Source: Flavobacterium sp. W4I14 (GTDB lineage Bacteria > Bacteroidota > Bacteroidia > Sphingobacteriales > Sphingobacteriaceae). Taken from it: a stretch of 64,000 nt of DNA. The notes beneath the pieces are model-generated. The model was given only the letters and a program-made list of their open reading frames with translations. It ran no database searches and had not been told where the DNA came from. Both the position numbers and the translations under genes were made by a program. Shown here piece after piece: positions 1-8,859 of this stretch; positions within the stretch are counted from its first letter, which is position 1, and every line of letters begins with the position of its first letter. The DNA lies in contig JAUSZU010000001.1 of NCBI GenBank assembly GCA_030817875.1, positions 4,154,001 through 4,218,000 of the forward strand, in the 5' to 3' direction.

Positions 1-246
1 CGAAGTGCCTTCGCCAGATATAGCTTTTTTTAACAAACCGCCCAAACCTTTGCTTAATAATCCTTCTCTTTTAAAATCGATATTTCCGATATAAGCAACC
101 ATCGAACCTGCTTTTGCCAATATTTTTTGATTTTTTAGATTTACCTCCAGCATGGCAGGTTTCTCTAATTCGAAAAAATCGTTTTCATTTGGATTCTCTG
201 CCGATTCCTGAATTAATTCATTCAGCGTGTACTCTTTTTGTGCCAT
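1..246 (-). CDS. AIM24 family protein (N-terminal part, cut by window edge)
   Basis: The minus-strand reading frame starts with ATG at 246 and stays open for 82 codons to the window edge, so the C-terminal part is missing. The residues EKPAMLEVNL, then AKAGSMVAYIGNIDFKREG and a glycine-rich GLGGLLKKAISGEG, match the beginning of the AIM24/TIGR00266 family, a beta-barrel-like fold of uncertain biochemical role found in many bacteria and in a mitochondrial protein. There is no signal peptide, so it is probably cytoplasmic. The first ~27 residues are acidic and polar and precede the conserved domain. Function cannot be said more precisely. Confidence 0.75.
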   Translation of the reverse strand, partial: MAQKEYTLNELIQESAENPNENDFFELEKPAMLEVNLKNQKILAKAGSMVAYIGNIDFKREGLLSKGLGGLLKKAISGEGTS

Positions 247-377
247 AATAGTTTTCCCGTTTTTAAGATATCTGTTATTTTAAATATTCCCTTAAACTAT
301 AAATTATAAACTAGAAACATAGTAGATTAATGCCGATTTTTCTCCACAATTGTGGCTAACTACATATAACAAATAAA

Positions 378-1874
378 CTAATTGGATATGAGTGCTTTAA
401 CTTCTCTAGACACCCTGACCGCAACCTGAGAGGCGGTAACCACAAAGTGTTCGTGCGCCAGATGATCGCCCGCTTTTCCATGAATATAACAAGCTAAAAT
501 AGCGGCATCTGTTGCGGAATATTTCTGCGCTACAAAGCCTGCAATAATGCCGGTAAGGATATCACCCATTCCCCCTTGCGCCATTGCCGAATTACCAGTA
601 GGGTTGATCAGCACCTTACCTGTTGGCAGGCAGATAAAAGTATACTGGTTTTTAAGCACGATAACGATCTTCTGTTGTTTGGCCTTTTCTTTTGCCGTTT
701 GCACCCTGTCCCACCAGTTATCATGTTCGCCGAATAACCGATCGAACTCTTTCATATGTGGGGTAAGAATGCTATTTGCGACAAGTTTATCGATTAGATC
801 AGGTCTTTCGCCCAGAATATTTAAAGCATCTGCATCGATGATCATTGCTTGATTGGCCATAATCAAGCTTTCGAGCAGTTTCTCATTCTCAGCCTCAGTG
901 CCTAAACCTGGTCCAATAGCAATTGCCTGATATTTCTTGGGGTTCTCTATACTCGTGTATTCGTCCCTTGGCAGCGCCATTACTTCGGGTAAAGTGGTGT
1001 TTAAGGCGGTTAATCCGCTCTGTGGAATGCAAGCTGTTGTTAATCCCGCCCCTGTATGTAAACAGGCCATGGAAGACAGTAAAGCCGCGCCCATGGTATT
1101 GGTATTTCCAGCAATAATCAGTGCATGGCCGTAAGTACCTTTATGGCTGAACAATTTTCGGGGCTGAAGGATCTTTTCAATATCAGATTCTTCTAGTAAA
1201 TAGAAATTTGCCTCTTGTTTTTGGATAAAGGCCTCATCCAGATCAATATCAACCACCTCATATTTTTCAGTCGCCACGGCCGACTCGGGGAAGAAAAAGT
1301 TAATCTTGGGCCGTTGAAAACAAATTGTTTTATAGGCTTTTATACCGTTGTAATCTTTAGGCAGCTTGCCTTCCGCAAAAAAACCAGTGGGTACATCAAC
1401 TGCATACACTTTTTTATTCAGCTTATTAATGATCTGAACCAGCTGTTCATATTCTCCACTTAAAGGTTTATTTAAACCAGAGCCTAAAATCGCGTCGATA
1501 ATTAAATCGGCTTTCAGATTCTTTAAGTCAGAAGCCTGGTTAATGATCGTTTTTTTGCATCTCGTTTCTTCAATCCGCTGTAGGTTGATGGCAAAATCGT
1601 CGCTTTGTTTTTTACTGAAGTTGATGATGTAAATCTTTATATTCTCATATCCGTTAGCAATAAGCAAATGGGCAATGGCTAATCCATCTCCCCCGTTATT
1701 TCCCTTCCCACAGCATATAGCAACGCTTTTATTTGTATCGAACTCATCTCTTAAAAAAGTTTGAACAAAAGCCCTAGCAGCTTTTTCCATCAGATCGATT
1801 GATGCTATTGGTTTATTCGCAATGGTAAACTGATCGGCAATACGCATTTGGGCAGAAGTAAGCAATGTTCGCAT
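378..1874 (-). CDS. nnrDE: Bifunctional NAD(P)H-hydrate epimerase / ADP-dependent NAD(P)H-hydrate dehydratase
   Basis: This 498-residue enzyme repairs hydrated NADH and NADPH: the N-terminal YjeF domain (about 1-220) epimerises R-NAD(P)HX to the S form, and the C-terminal ribokinase-like domain (about 230-498) dehydrates S-NAD(P)HX using ADP. The epimerase nucleotide-binding stretch CCGKGNNGGDGLAIAH lies near residues 54-70. The dehydratase shows HKGTYGHALIIAG at its start and the catalytic GGMGDILTG motif at about 434-442. The length and domain order are those of the usual bacterial fusion. It starts with ATG at 1874, stands alone, and is a metabolite-repair housekeeping gene rather than part of the neighbouring operon. 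Confidence 0.95.
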   Translation of the reverse strand: MRTLLTSAQMRIADQFTIANKPIASIDLMEKAARAFVQTFLRDEFDTNKSVAICCGKGNNGGDGLAIAHLLIANGYENIKIYIINFSKKQSDDFAINLQRIEETRCKKTIINQASDLKNLKADLIIDAILGSGLNKPLSGEYEQLVQIINKLNKKVYAVDVPTGFFAEGKLPKDYNGIKAYKTICFQRPKINFFFPESAVATEKYEVVDIDLDEAFIQKQEANFYLLEESDIEKILQPRKLFSHKGTYGHALIIAGNTNTMGAALLSSMACLHTGAGLTTACIPQSGLTALNTTLPEVMALPRDEYTSIENPKKYQAIAIGPGLGTEAENEKLLESLIMANQAMIIDADALNILGERPDLIDKLVANSILTPHMKEFDRLFGEHDNWWDRVQTAKEKAKQQKIVIVLKNQYTFICLPTGKVLINPTGNSAMAQGGMGDILTGIIAGFVAQKYSATDAAILACYIHGKAGDHLAHEHFVVTASQVAVRVSREVKALISN

Positions 1875-2042
1875 ATAACTAAGATAAGGTTATACAGCTA
1901 TAATGCAAAAGATGGGATTTTGTTTGATTTTTTATGCCCAAGGCACTGGTATTCCAAAATAATTTAAGGTACTGTCTTTTAATTTTTATACCTTTTGCCA
2001 ATCTTTAGCGTTGTCTATTGAATTAAATTAAATCTCAAAACA

Positions 2043-2450
2043 ATGAATCAAAAACCATCGAATGCATTCGTGGCAGCTGCCTGGATCGCATTAGGTATCG
2101 GAATGATCGGCTTTATTGTAGGCTTGTGGCGTTCTGATATGCTTCTCAATGAAAAAGGATATTATTTTACCGTATTGATGTTTGGCCTTTTCGCCGTAAT
2201 CTCTTTACAAAAAGCTGTTCGCGATAAATTGGAAGGAATTCCTGTTACTGAAATTTATTATGGTCTGAGCTGGTTTTCTACGCTCTTAACCATCACTTTA
2301 TTGGTAATCGGTTTGTGGAATGCTACTTTGCTGCCCAGCGAAAAAGGGTTTTATGCCTTTGCTTTTTTACTCTCGCTGTTTGGTGCCATTACGGTACAGA
2401 AAAACACGAGAGACAGCCAAATTGTGAATAAAAACCGCGATTTGGAATAA
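2043..2450 (+). CDS. yiaA: YiaA/YiaB-family inner membrane protein
   Basis: The 135-residue protein has two repeats of a two-helix unit (about residues 8-55 and 75-120), each with a WIALGIGMIGFIVGLWRS or LLVIGLWNATLLPSEKG type helix, a short loop containing NEKGYY or SEKGFY, and a second helix ending in QKAVRD or QKNTRD. This internal duplication is the hallmark of the yiaAB two-helix domain seen in E. coli YiaA. It should be an inner-membrane protein with four transmembrane helices. The biochemical function of the family is not established. It is followed by a clear terminator at 2482-2508, so it is monocistronic. Confidence 0.85.
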   Translation: MNQKPSNAFVAAAWIALGIGMIGFIVGLWRSDMLLNEKGYYFTVLMFGLFAVISLQKAVRDKLEGIPVTEIYYGLSWFSTLLTITLLVIGLWNATLLPSEKGFYAFAFLLSLFGAITVQKNTRDSQIVNKNRDLE

Positions 2451-2481
2451 CCAAAAACAGCTTATTCTTAACTAATTTATT

Positions 2482-2508
2482 AAAACCAATGCTCAGGCGT
2501 TGGTTTTT
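2482..2508 (+). terminator. Rho-independent terminator after yiaA
   Basis: ACCAATGC and GCGTTGGT pair around a TCAG loop and are followed by a run of six T residues. It lies 32 bases after the yiaA stop and separates it from the permease operon. Confidence 0.8.
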
Positions 2509-2646
2509 TATTTTTAACCAAAAACGGAATATATTATCTCTTTAACCAAAAAATAATTACTACTTTAAGCATCAGATACCGAAGCTAATAGTTTATCATT
2601 TTCGAGCAAATAATATAAACCTATTTCAGTCTTATACATCCTGCCA

Positions 2647-3960
2647 ATGGAACAAAAAGATAGCTTAAAAAAAACACTTACCCCTTTTATGTTGTGGGGA
2701 CTTGGCGTTGGATATGTGATTTCGGGAATGTATTTCGGCTGGAACTTAGGCCTCGAAAAAGGTGGCACACTGGGTATGGCCATTGCAACGGTTGCCATTA
2801 TGGTGATGTATGTTACCTTTAGCTTTAGCTATGCCGAACTGGCCTGTGCCATACCAAAGGCTGGTGGTGTTTTCGATTATGCCAATACAGCATTGGGCAA
2901 AAACATCGGTTTTATTGCCGGTATTGCCCAAATGGTCGAATTTATATTTGCGCCTCCTGCCATTGCATTCGCCATTGGTGCTTATTTTAACGCTTTCTTC
3001 CCTCAGGTACCCATTCTCACCAGTGCGATTGCGGTGTACTTTATTTTTACTGCCCTAAACATATACGGTGTAAAAGCTGCAGCTTCGTTCGAAGTAATTA
3101 TTACCATTTTGGCTGTTGGCGAGCTGTTGTTGTTCTCAGGCATTACATTGCCTAAATTTCATGCAGAAAACCTGGTCCATAACAATTTCCCGAATGGCTG
3201 GAGCGGTGTTTTTGCTGCCATCCCCTTTGCCATCTGGTTTTTCCTGGGCATTGAAGGCGTTGCAAATGTAGCCGAAGAAACCAAGAACCCACAGCGAGAT
3301 ATCGGCAAGGGTTTTGGTTGGGGCATATTTACTTTGGTTGTTTTATGTGTGCTTGTTTTTATCTCCACCATTGGCATTGGCGGCTGGGAAGCCATTGTGT
3401 ATAAAAACGGAAAATCGGGCGAAACCTCTGATTCGCCTTTACCACTTGCCCTTTCGATGATTACAGGCGATAACCACCTGATGTATCATTTACTCATCAC
3501 CGTTGGATTATTTGGTTTAGTTGCCTCCTTCCATGGATTAGTTTTAGCAGCTGGTCGCTCTACTTACGAAATGGGCCGTGTAAAAAGTATCCCAGCTATC
3601 CTCGGAAAAATTTCTCCTAAATTTCAAACCCCCGCAAATGCATTAGTTGGCAATATGGTGATTGGTATCATCGCACTTTTATCAGGCAAAACTGCCGAAA
3701 TTATCATCATTTCTGTATTTGGCGCATTAACTTTATACATCATCTCGATGATTTCGGTAATGGTACTGAGGAAAAACAAACCAGAAGTGGTAAGACCTTT
3801 CAAAACGCCAATTTATCCGTTATTTCCCATTATTGCCTTAATTATTTCCTGTGTTTCTTTCATCGCAATGCTGATTTATAATCTTAAATTGGGTTTAATT
3901 TATTCGGGTATTGTTTTGGGCATATTTCTTCTATATAAAATATTTAAAAAGGCAGATTAA
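2647..3960 (+). CDS. APC-family amino acid/amine permease, ethanolamine permease-like
   Basis: The 437-residue protein has about twelve hydrophobic segments and the N-terminal GLGVGYVISGMYFGWNLGL and AGGVFDYANTALGK stretches typical of the APC superfamily. The GMYFGWNLGLEKGG and GIEGVANVAEETKNPQRD segments resemble bacterial ethanolamine permeases (Eat/EutP-type). It probably imports ethanolamine or a related small amine across the inner membrane. Its TAA stop overlaps the ATG of the glutamine-synthetase-like gene (TAATG), so the two are translationally coupled. The substrate is inferred from resemblance and from the downstream ligase and dehydrogenases; another amino acid or amine is possible. 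Confidence 0.8.
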   Translation: MEQKDSLKKTLTPFMLWGLGVGYVISGMYFGWNLGLEKGGTLGMAIATVAIMVMYVTFSFSYAELACAIPKAGGVFDYANTALGKNIGFIAGIAQMVEFIFAPPAIAFAIGAYFNAFFPQVPILTSAIAVYFIFTALNIYGVKAAASFEVIITILAVGELLLFSGITLPKFHAENLVHNNFPNGWSGVFAAIPFAIWFFLGIEGVANVAEETKNPQRDIGKGFGWGIFTLVVLCVLVFISTIGIGGWEAIVYKNGKSGETSDSPLPLALSMITGDNHLMYHLLITVGLFGLVASFHGLVLAAGRSTYEMGRVKSIPAILGKISPKFQTPANALVGNMVIGIIALLSGKTAEIIIISVFGALTLYIISMISVMVLRKNKPEVVRPFKTPIYPLFPIIALIISCVSFIAMLIYNLKLGLIYSGIVLGIFLLYKIFKKAD

Positions 3961-5321
3961 TGAGTACGAGCAAAGAAATTCTTGATTATGTTAAAAATCA
4001 TCCCTCTGGAAAAGTAAAACTAGCCGTTGCCGATATCGACGGTATTTTAAGGGGGAAATACGTAGCTGCCGAAAAATTCGCATCCCTGGTTGAAGGCCGA
4101 TTGGGTTTCTGTGATGTTACCTTTGGTTGGGATGCAGGTGATGTGGCTTATGAAAATGGAAAATATACAGGTTGGCATACCGGCTATCCCGATGCACAGG
4201 TTAAAATCGACTTGAGTACCTTTCGGAAAATTCCCTGGGAAAATGACGTGCCGTTCTTTTTGGGCGATTTTATTGACGATCAGGATCAGGCCAATTTTGT
4301 CTGCCCAAGGCAATTGTTAAAAAAAATCATTGCCCAGTGCGAAAGTGAAGGATTTTCGCCGCTTTTTGCACAGGAATTCGAATGGTTCAATTTTTCGGAA
4401 ACGCCAGAGACAATCCAGGAGAAAGGTTTCGTTAATTTAAAACCTTTAAGCCCGGGCATGTTTGGTTATTCCATTTTGAGGAGTACCTACCGGAATGCGT
4501 TTATGAGCGATCTGTTCGAACTGCTAAATAAATTCGATATCCCGATTGAAGGTTTGCATACCGAAACCGGGCCGGGGGTTTACGAAGCAGCCATCAAATA
4601 TGCGCCTGCTTTGCAAGCCGCCGATCAGGCTATATTATTTAAAACAGCCGTAAAAGAGATCGCCTATAAACATGGTATCCTTGCCACATTTATGGCCAAA
4701 ATAAGCGAAAATTTACCTGGCTGCAGTGGTCATGTTCACCAAAGCCTGTGGGATGCGGACAAGAATACCAATTTGTTCTATGATGAAAAAGATGCAGATA
4801 AAATGAGCGAAATAATGAAAAGTTATATCGCTGGTCAGTTGCATTGCCTTCCATACCTTTTACCAATGATTGCGCCTACCATAAACAGTTATAAACGTTT
4901 GGTTGAAGGCGCATGGGCACCAACTACGGTAACCTGGGGAATCGACAACCGCACAACTGCATTGCGCGCATTACCTGGAAGCAAAAAGGCATCGCGTTTA
5001 GAAACCAGAATTGTCGGTTCGGATACCAATCCTTATTTAGCACTTTCGGCCTGTTTGGCTGCTGGAATGTATGGTGTTAAAAATAAATTAAAACTCGAAC
5101 AACCGGCCACCAAAGGAAATGGATATACCGATTTATCGAACGGCGCATTATCTCGTAATTTATTTGAAGCAACGCAAAAGATGAAAAATTCTGATTTGGC
5201 CAAAACATTATTGGGCGAAGATTTCGTTGATCATTTTACCAGGACCCGCGAATGGGAATGCAAGCAATATGCTAAAGTAGTAACCGATTGGGAGCTAAAA
5301 AGATATTTAGAAATTATTTAG
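3960..5321 (+). CDS. Glutamine-synthetase-like gamma-glutamyl-amine ligase (GlnA4/PuuA type)
   Basis: This 453-residue protein has the GS fold but differs from a canonical GlnA. The N-terminal beta-grasp reads VADIDGILRGKYV rather than a GS-type DGSS loop. The catalytic domain has ETGPGVYEAAI, the ATP/metal motif SGHVHQSLWD, and NRTTALRALPG and SRLETRIVGSDTNPYLA near residues 330-365. These features are those of gamma-glutamylpolyamine, -isopropylamine or -ethanolamine synthetases, which ligate glutamate through its gamma-carboxyl to an amine using ATP. Overlap with the permease and the alcohol and aldehyde dehydrogenases downstream point to an amino alcohol such as ethanolamine. Ammonia-assimilating activity seems unlikely but cannot be excluded by reading. 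Confidence 0.85.
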   Translation: MSTSKEILDYVKNHPSGKVKLAVADIDGILRGKYVAAEKFASLVEGRLGFCDVTFGWDAGDVAYENGKYTGWHTGYPDAQVKIDLSTFRKIPWENDVPFFLGDFIDDQDQANFVCPRQLLKKIIAQCESEGFSPLFAQEFEWFNFSETPETIQEKGFVNLKPLSPGMFGYSILRSTYRNAFMSDLFELLNKFDIPIEGLHTETGPGVYEAAIKYAPALQAADQAILFKTAVKEIAYKHGILATFMAKISENLPGCSGHVHQSLWDADKNTNLFYDEKDADKMSEIMKSYIAGQLHCLPYLLPMIAPTINSYKRLVEGAWAPTTVTWGIDNRTTALRALPGSKKASRLETRIVGSDTNPYLALSACLAAGMYGVKNKLKLEQPATKGNGYTDLSNGALSRNLFEATQKMKNSDLAKTLLGEDFVDHFTRTREWECKQYAKVVTDWELKRYLEII

Positions 5322-5327
5322 TAGAGC

Positions 5328-5398
5328 CGTCATTCTAAACTTGATTCAGAATCTCTGCAGGATAGATGCTGATCCCGATTAATCGGGACAGCATGACG
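5328..5398. repeat. REP-like palindromic element between ligase and alcohol dehydrogenase
   Basis: The segment starts with CGTCATTCTAAACTTGATTC and ends with GCATGACG, the outer arms of a palindromic extragenic repeat seen elsewhere in this window. Inside it is a perfect 16-base palindrome, TCCCGATTAATCGGGA, at 5373-5388. It fills most of the gap between two genes of one operon, so it probably folds in the mRNA and may affect stability or relative expression. Confidence 0.75.
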
Positions 5399-5431
5399 CA
5401 AACTCGAGAAAAAAAATAAAAAACAATTGTC

Positions 5432-6580
5432 ATGATATTTGATAAAATCCATCAGTTTAATTTCCCTACAACCATCCGTTTTGGCGCTGGCGCAGTAAAA
5501 GAGTTGCCCGCCTACTTAAGCAAGAACAATTTAAAGGCCCCATTAATTGTAACCGACCCCACCATCGCGCAACTTCCCTTTTTTAAAACCATTGTTGAAG
5601 ATTTAAAGACAAAGGGTATTGCTGTCGAGATTTTTAGCGACATACACAAAAATCCGGTAAAAAGTGATGTTTACAAAGGTACTGATGTTTGGGATGCCAC
5701 CAATCGCGACAGTATTGTTGGTATTGGTGGTGGTGCAGCTTTAGATGTTGCCCGTGCAATTGTACTCCGTGTTAATCACCGCGAGGATTTATTTAAATAT
5801 GATGATTTAATTGGTGGTGATATTTATGTAACGAACGATGTTCCACATTTTATCACAATCCCAACTACATCAGGTACAGGAAGTGAGGTTGGCCGCAGCG
5901 CAATTATTGCCGACGATGAAACCCACCAGAAAAAAATCCTATTCTCGCCCAAATTAATGGCGCAGATTGTATTTGCAGATCCGGAACTCACCATGGATTT
6001 ACCGCCATTTATCACTGCTGCGACAGGTATGGACGCATTGACACATAATATGGAAGCTTATCTGGCCAAGAACTTCCACCCGATGTGTGATGGAATTGCA
6101 TTAGAAGGAATTTCATTGATCAAAGATTCTTTGGAACGGGCAACCAACAATCCCGATTTAGAGAGCCGTAGTAAAATGTTAATGGCATCGATGATGGGCG
6201 CAATTGCTTTTCAAAAAGGTTTGGGTGTAGTGCATTCACTTGCGCATCCGCTTTCTTCTTTGTTAGATACCCATCACGGATTGGCTAATGCAGTAAATAT
6301 TCCTTATGGCATGCAGTTTAATATTGCTGGTTTTGAAGATCGTTTTAAAAAAATTGCCCGTATGTTGGATCTCAAAGATGAAAATGGTGAAGCCGTTGTA
6401 AAATATCTGTTCGATTTAAACACTAAAGTGAATATTCCGCATAAATTGAGTGATATTGGCGTTAAAAATGAACATATAGAGACACTTGCCGATTTAGCCT
6501 TTGCAGATTTTGCACATCCAAACAATCCTAAACCGGTAAGCAGAGAAGATTTTAAACAGTTATATCTAAGTGCGCTCTAA
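5432..6580 (+). CDS. Iron-containing (type III) alcohol dehydrogenase
   Basis: The 382-residue protein is a full-length Fe-ADH. The NAD-binding GIGGGAALDVARAI motif lies near residues 92-105, followed by TIPTTSGTGSEVG, and the C-terminal metal domain has FADPELT, DALTHNMEA (His205), HSLAHPLSS and DTHHG, which supply the Asp and three His metal ligands. It should oxidise an alcohol to an aldehyde with NAD. Placed between a gamma-glutamyl ligase and an aldehyde dehydrogenase, its likely substrate is the hydroxyl of gamma-glutamylethanolamide (inference). It starts at the ATG at 5432, 34 bases after a palindromic repeat. A free short-chain alcohol is the alternative substrate. Confidence 0.9.
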   Translation: MIFDKIHQFNFPTTIRFGAGAVKELPAYLSKNNLKAPLIVTDPTIAQLPFFKTIVEDLKTKGIAVEIFSDIHKNPVKSDVYKGTDVWDATNRDSIVGIGGGAALDVARAIVLRVNHREDLFKYDDLIGGDIYVTNDVPHFITIPTTSGTGSEVGRSAIIADDETHQKKILFSPKLMAQIVFADPELTMDLPPFITAATGMDALTHNMEAYLAKNFHPMCDGIALEGISLIKDSLERATNNPDLESRSKMLMASMMGAIAFQKGLGVVHSLAHPLSSLLDTHHGLANAVNIPYGMQFNIAGFEDRFKKIARMLDLKDENGEAVVKYLFDLNTKVNIPHKLSDIGVKNEHIETLADLAFADFAHPNNPKPVSREDFKQLYLSAL

Positions 6581-6584
6581 AGTG

Positions 6585-6695
6585 ATATTAACCACAGATA
6601 AAAAGGATAAACACGGATAAAGGCTTGTATCACTTAAATCAAAAAATTATAATCCAAATCTATGCTCATCTGTGAAAATCTGTGGCTAAAATATA
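6585..6695. repeat. Intergenic repeat of the 'CCACAGATAAAAAGGATAAACACGG' kind
   Basis: The gap after the alcohol dehydrogenase reads ACCACAGATAAAAAGGATAA, then CACGGATAAAG, and ends with ATCTGTGAAAATCTGTGGCT, which is roughly inverted relative to the start (CCACAGAT against ATCTGTGG). Similar text recurs at 7411-7475 and 55683-55770. It is a low-complexity extragenic repeat, not coding. Confidence 0.6.
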
Positions 6696-6702
6696 AAAGA
6701 CT

Positions 6703-7410
6703 ATGTCTGATAAAATAATAATTGGTGTTACCGACTGTAGTAAATTCGACATCTATCGGGATTGGGTTTTATCCTACAACAAAAATGTGGAGGTAATCCA
6801 GCTCGGGTACAAGCTCAACAATTTCGATGAGATCAGAAAATGTGATGGGATCGTTTTAACTGGAGGAGAAGACGTTCATCCCCGTTTTTATAATCAGCCT
6901 GAATATTATCCTTACTGTTATGATGATGATATTGACGAAAAACGTGACGAGTTTGAATTTAAGGTTTTAACCTATACCGAAGCCAATTCTGTCCCTGTTT
7001 TAGGCATTTGTAGGGGCATGCAGGTGGGTAATGTATTTTTTGGCGGAACTTTAATCCCTGATATCCCAACCTGGGGAAAATTCGATCATTCAAAAATGCA
7101 CGATAAATCAGACCGATATCACGAAATCATCATCAATCCTTCCTCATGGCTGAACCAGATTGTGAATACAGATAAAGGCTTAATAAACAGTAACCACCAC
7201 CAAAGCACCGATAAAACAGGGAAAGGTTTTGTGGTGAGCGCAATATCGCCAGATGGCGTTACAGAAGCCATGGAGCGGATGGAACCTGAAGGAAAATCCT
7301 TTCTGCTATTTGTACAATGGCATCCCGAAAGGTTAAAAGACCAGCAAGGACCCTTTAGCAAAAACATACATAGTGCATTTATAAATTCAATCGTTAACCA
7401 CAATAAATAA
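6703..7410 (+). CDS. Class I glutamine-amidotransferase-like gamma-glutamyl hydrolase (peptidase C26, PuuD-like)
   Basis: The 235-residue protein is a stand-alone class I GATase-fold hydrolase. The nucleophile elbow LGICRGMQ places the catalytic cysteine at residue 103, and QWHPE gives His207 and Glu209 of the triad; TGGEDVHPRFY near residue 50 is also typical of the PuuD/C26 group. Such enzymes cleave gamma-glutamyl amides such as gamma-glutamyl-GABA. In this operon it would release glutamate and glycine from gamma-glutamylglycine, the last step of an ethanolamine route (inference from context). No signal peptide, so it acts in the cytoplasm. Repeats, not genes, fill the gaps on both sides. 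Confidence 0.88.
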   Translation: MSDKIIIGVTDCSKFDIYRDWVLSYNKNVEVIQLGYKLNNFDEIRKCDGIVLTGGEDVHPRFYNQPEYYPYCYDDDIDEKRDEFEFKVLTYTEANSVPVLGICRGMQVGNVFFGGTLIPDIPTWGKFDHSKMHDKSDRYHEIIINPSSWLNQIVNTDKGLINSNHHQSTDKTGKGFVVSAISPDGVTEAMERMEPEGKSFLLFVQWHPERLKDQQGPFSKNIHSAFINSIVNHNK

Positions 7411-7480
7411 TCACTCGGAGACAATAGTTAACACGGATTAACGATATTTTCCGTGATTTCTGTGTTTCCGTGGCAATAAT
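7411..7480. repeat. Second intergenic repeat of the 'CACGGATTAA...TTTCCGTG' kind
   Basis: The gap between hydrolase and aldehyde dehydrogenase contains AACACGGATTAACGATATTT followed by CCGTGATTTCTGTGTTTCCG. It resembles the repeat at 6585-6695 and can fold on itself through CACGGA/TTCCGTG. Confidence 0.5.
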
Positions 7481-7491
7481 AAATAGTAAAG

Positions 7492-8856
7492 ATGCAGATC
7501 ATCAACCCAGCAACAGAAGAAATTATTACCAGTTTAGCGGAAGATAACTCCTCTACGCTTCAAACCAAATTTGACACTTTAAAAAAGGCTCAACCTCAAT
7601 GGGCCAACAAAACACTTGGCGAAAGGATTTCGGTTATTGCTCGGTTTGGTGACTTACTGGAAACTGGCATAGAAGAATTGGCATCGGTATTAACGAGCGA
7701 AGTAGGCAAACCGCTCCAACAATCGCGCAACGAAATTAATGGTGCAAGAGCCCGCATCGAATGGATGTTAGCGAATGCCGAAAAATATCTGGCCGATGAA
7801 ATAATGACAGATGAACCAGCGCTTAAAGAAATCATTAAATATGAACCGCTGGGTGTAGTTTGTAATATCTCAGCCTGGAATTACCCTTATCTGGTTGGGG
7901 TAAATGTATTTATCCCAGCTTTATTGAGTGGCAATGCTGTAATGTACAAACCCTCAGAATATGCCACCTTAACCGGAATCGAGATTGAAAAAATGTTAAA
8001 AAAAGCCGGGGTACCCGATGATGTTTTCCATATCGCTATTGGCGCAAAAGAAACAGGAGCAGCATTATTAGAGATGGGTTTTGATGGTTATTTCTTTACG
8101 GGCTCCTATAAAACGGGAAAATTCATCTACGAAAAAGTAGCGGCAAAAATGGTTCCCTGTCAATTGGAGTTAGGCGGAAAAGATCCGTTGTACATCGCCG
8201 AAGATGTGACTGATGTTGCTTCTGCTGCAGTTGGTACGGCTGATGGCGCTTTTTATAATAACGGACAAAGTTGTTGTTCAGTTGAGCGCATTTACGTGCA
8301 TGAGAAAAATTACGAAAATTACTTAAATGCCTTTGTTACCGAAGTTAAGAGCTGGAAAATGGGCCAACCAACAACCGATGGTGTATATATTGGTGCCTTA
8401 ACACGGAAAGAGCAGATTTTGGTATTGGAAAACCAAATTAAGGATGCCTTAAGTAAAGGTGCAACATTATTAACTGGCGGAAAGGCCGTTGCAGGAAAGG
8501 GCTATTATTTTGAACCAACAGTGCTCACAGATGTTACCAATGATATGCTGGTGATGCAGGAAGAAAGTTTCGGACCGATAATCGGCATTATGAAGGTGAA
8601 AGATGATGCAGAGGCCTTAAATATGATGAAAGATACAGACTATGGCTTAACGGCATCGGTTTATACAGCCGATCAGGTAAGGGCTGAAAAAATACTGTCA
8701 CAGCTTGACGCGGGTTCGGGTTATTGGAATTGCTGCGACAGAGTGAGTGCAGCACTGCCTTGGAGCGGAAGAAAGTATTCGGGTATTGGTGCAACCCTAT
8801 CACATCAGGGATTAAGGGCTTTTACTAAACCAAAAAGCTATCATTTAAGGGGGTAA
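7492..8856 (+). CDS. Aldehyde dehydrogenase (NAD(P)+), succinate-semialdehyde dehydrogenase-like
   Basis: The 454-residue ALDH has the NAD-binding and catalytic signatures of the superfamily: NISAWNYPYLVGVN, FTGSYKTGK, LELGGKDP with Glu226 as general base, and NNGQSCCS with Cys261 as the thiol nucleophile, plus EESFGPIIGI near the C terminus. It oxidises an aldehyde to a carboxylate. In the operon the expected substrate is gamma-glutamyl-aminoacetaldehyde made by the alcohol dehydrogenase, giving gamma-glutamylglycine (inference). The stop codon is followed three bases later by the ATG of the next small gene, so the two are co-transcribed. A plain succinate semialdehyde role cannot be excluded. 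Confidence 0.88.
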   Translation: MQIINPATEEIITSLAEDNSSTLQTKFDTLKKAQPQWANKTLGERISVIARFGDLLETGIEELASVLTSEVGKPLQQSRNEINGARARIEWMLANAEKYLADEIMTDEPALKEIIKYEPLGVVCNISAWNYPYLVGVNVFIPALLSGNAVMYKPSEYATLTGIEIEKMLKKAGVPDDVFHIAIGAKETGAALLEMGFDGYFFTGSYKTGKFIYEKVAAKMVPCQLELGGKDPLYIAEDVTDVASAAVGTADGAFYNNGQSCCSVERIYVHEKNYENYLNAFVTEVKSWKMGQPTTDGVYIGALTRKEQILVLENQIKDALSKGATLLTGGKAVAGKGYYFEPTVLTDVTNDMLVMQEESFGPIIGIMKVKDDAEALNMMKDTDYGLTASVYTADQVRAEKILSQLDAGSGYWNCCDRVSAALPWSGRKYSGIGATLSHQGLRAFTKPKSYHLRG

Positions 8857-8859
8857 TAA

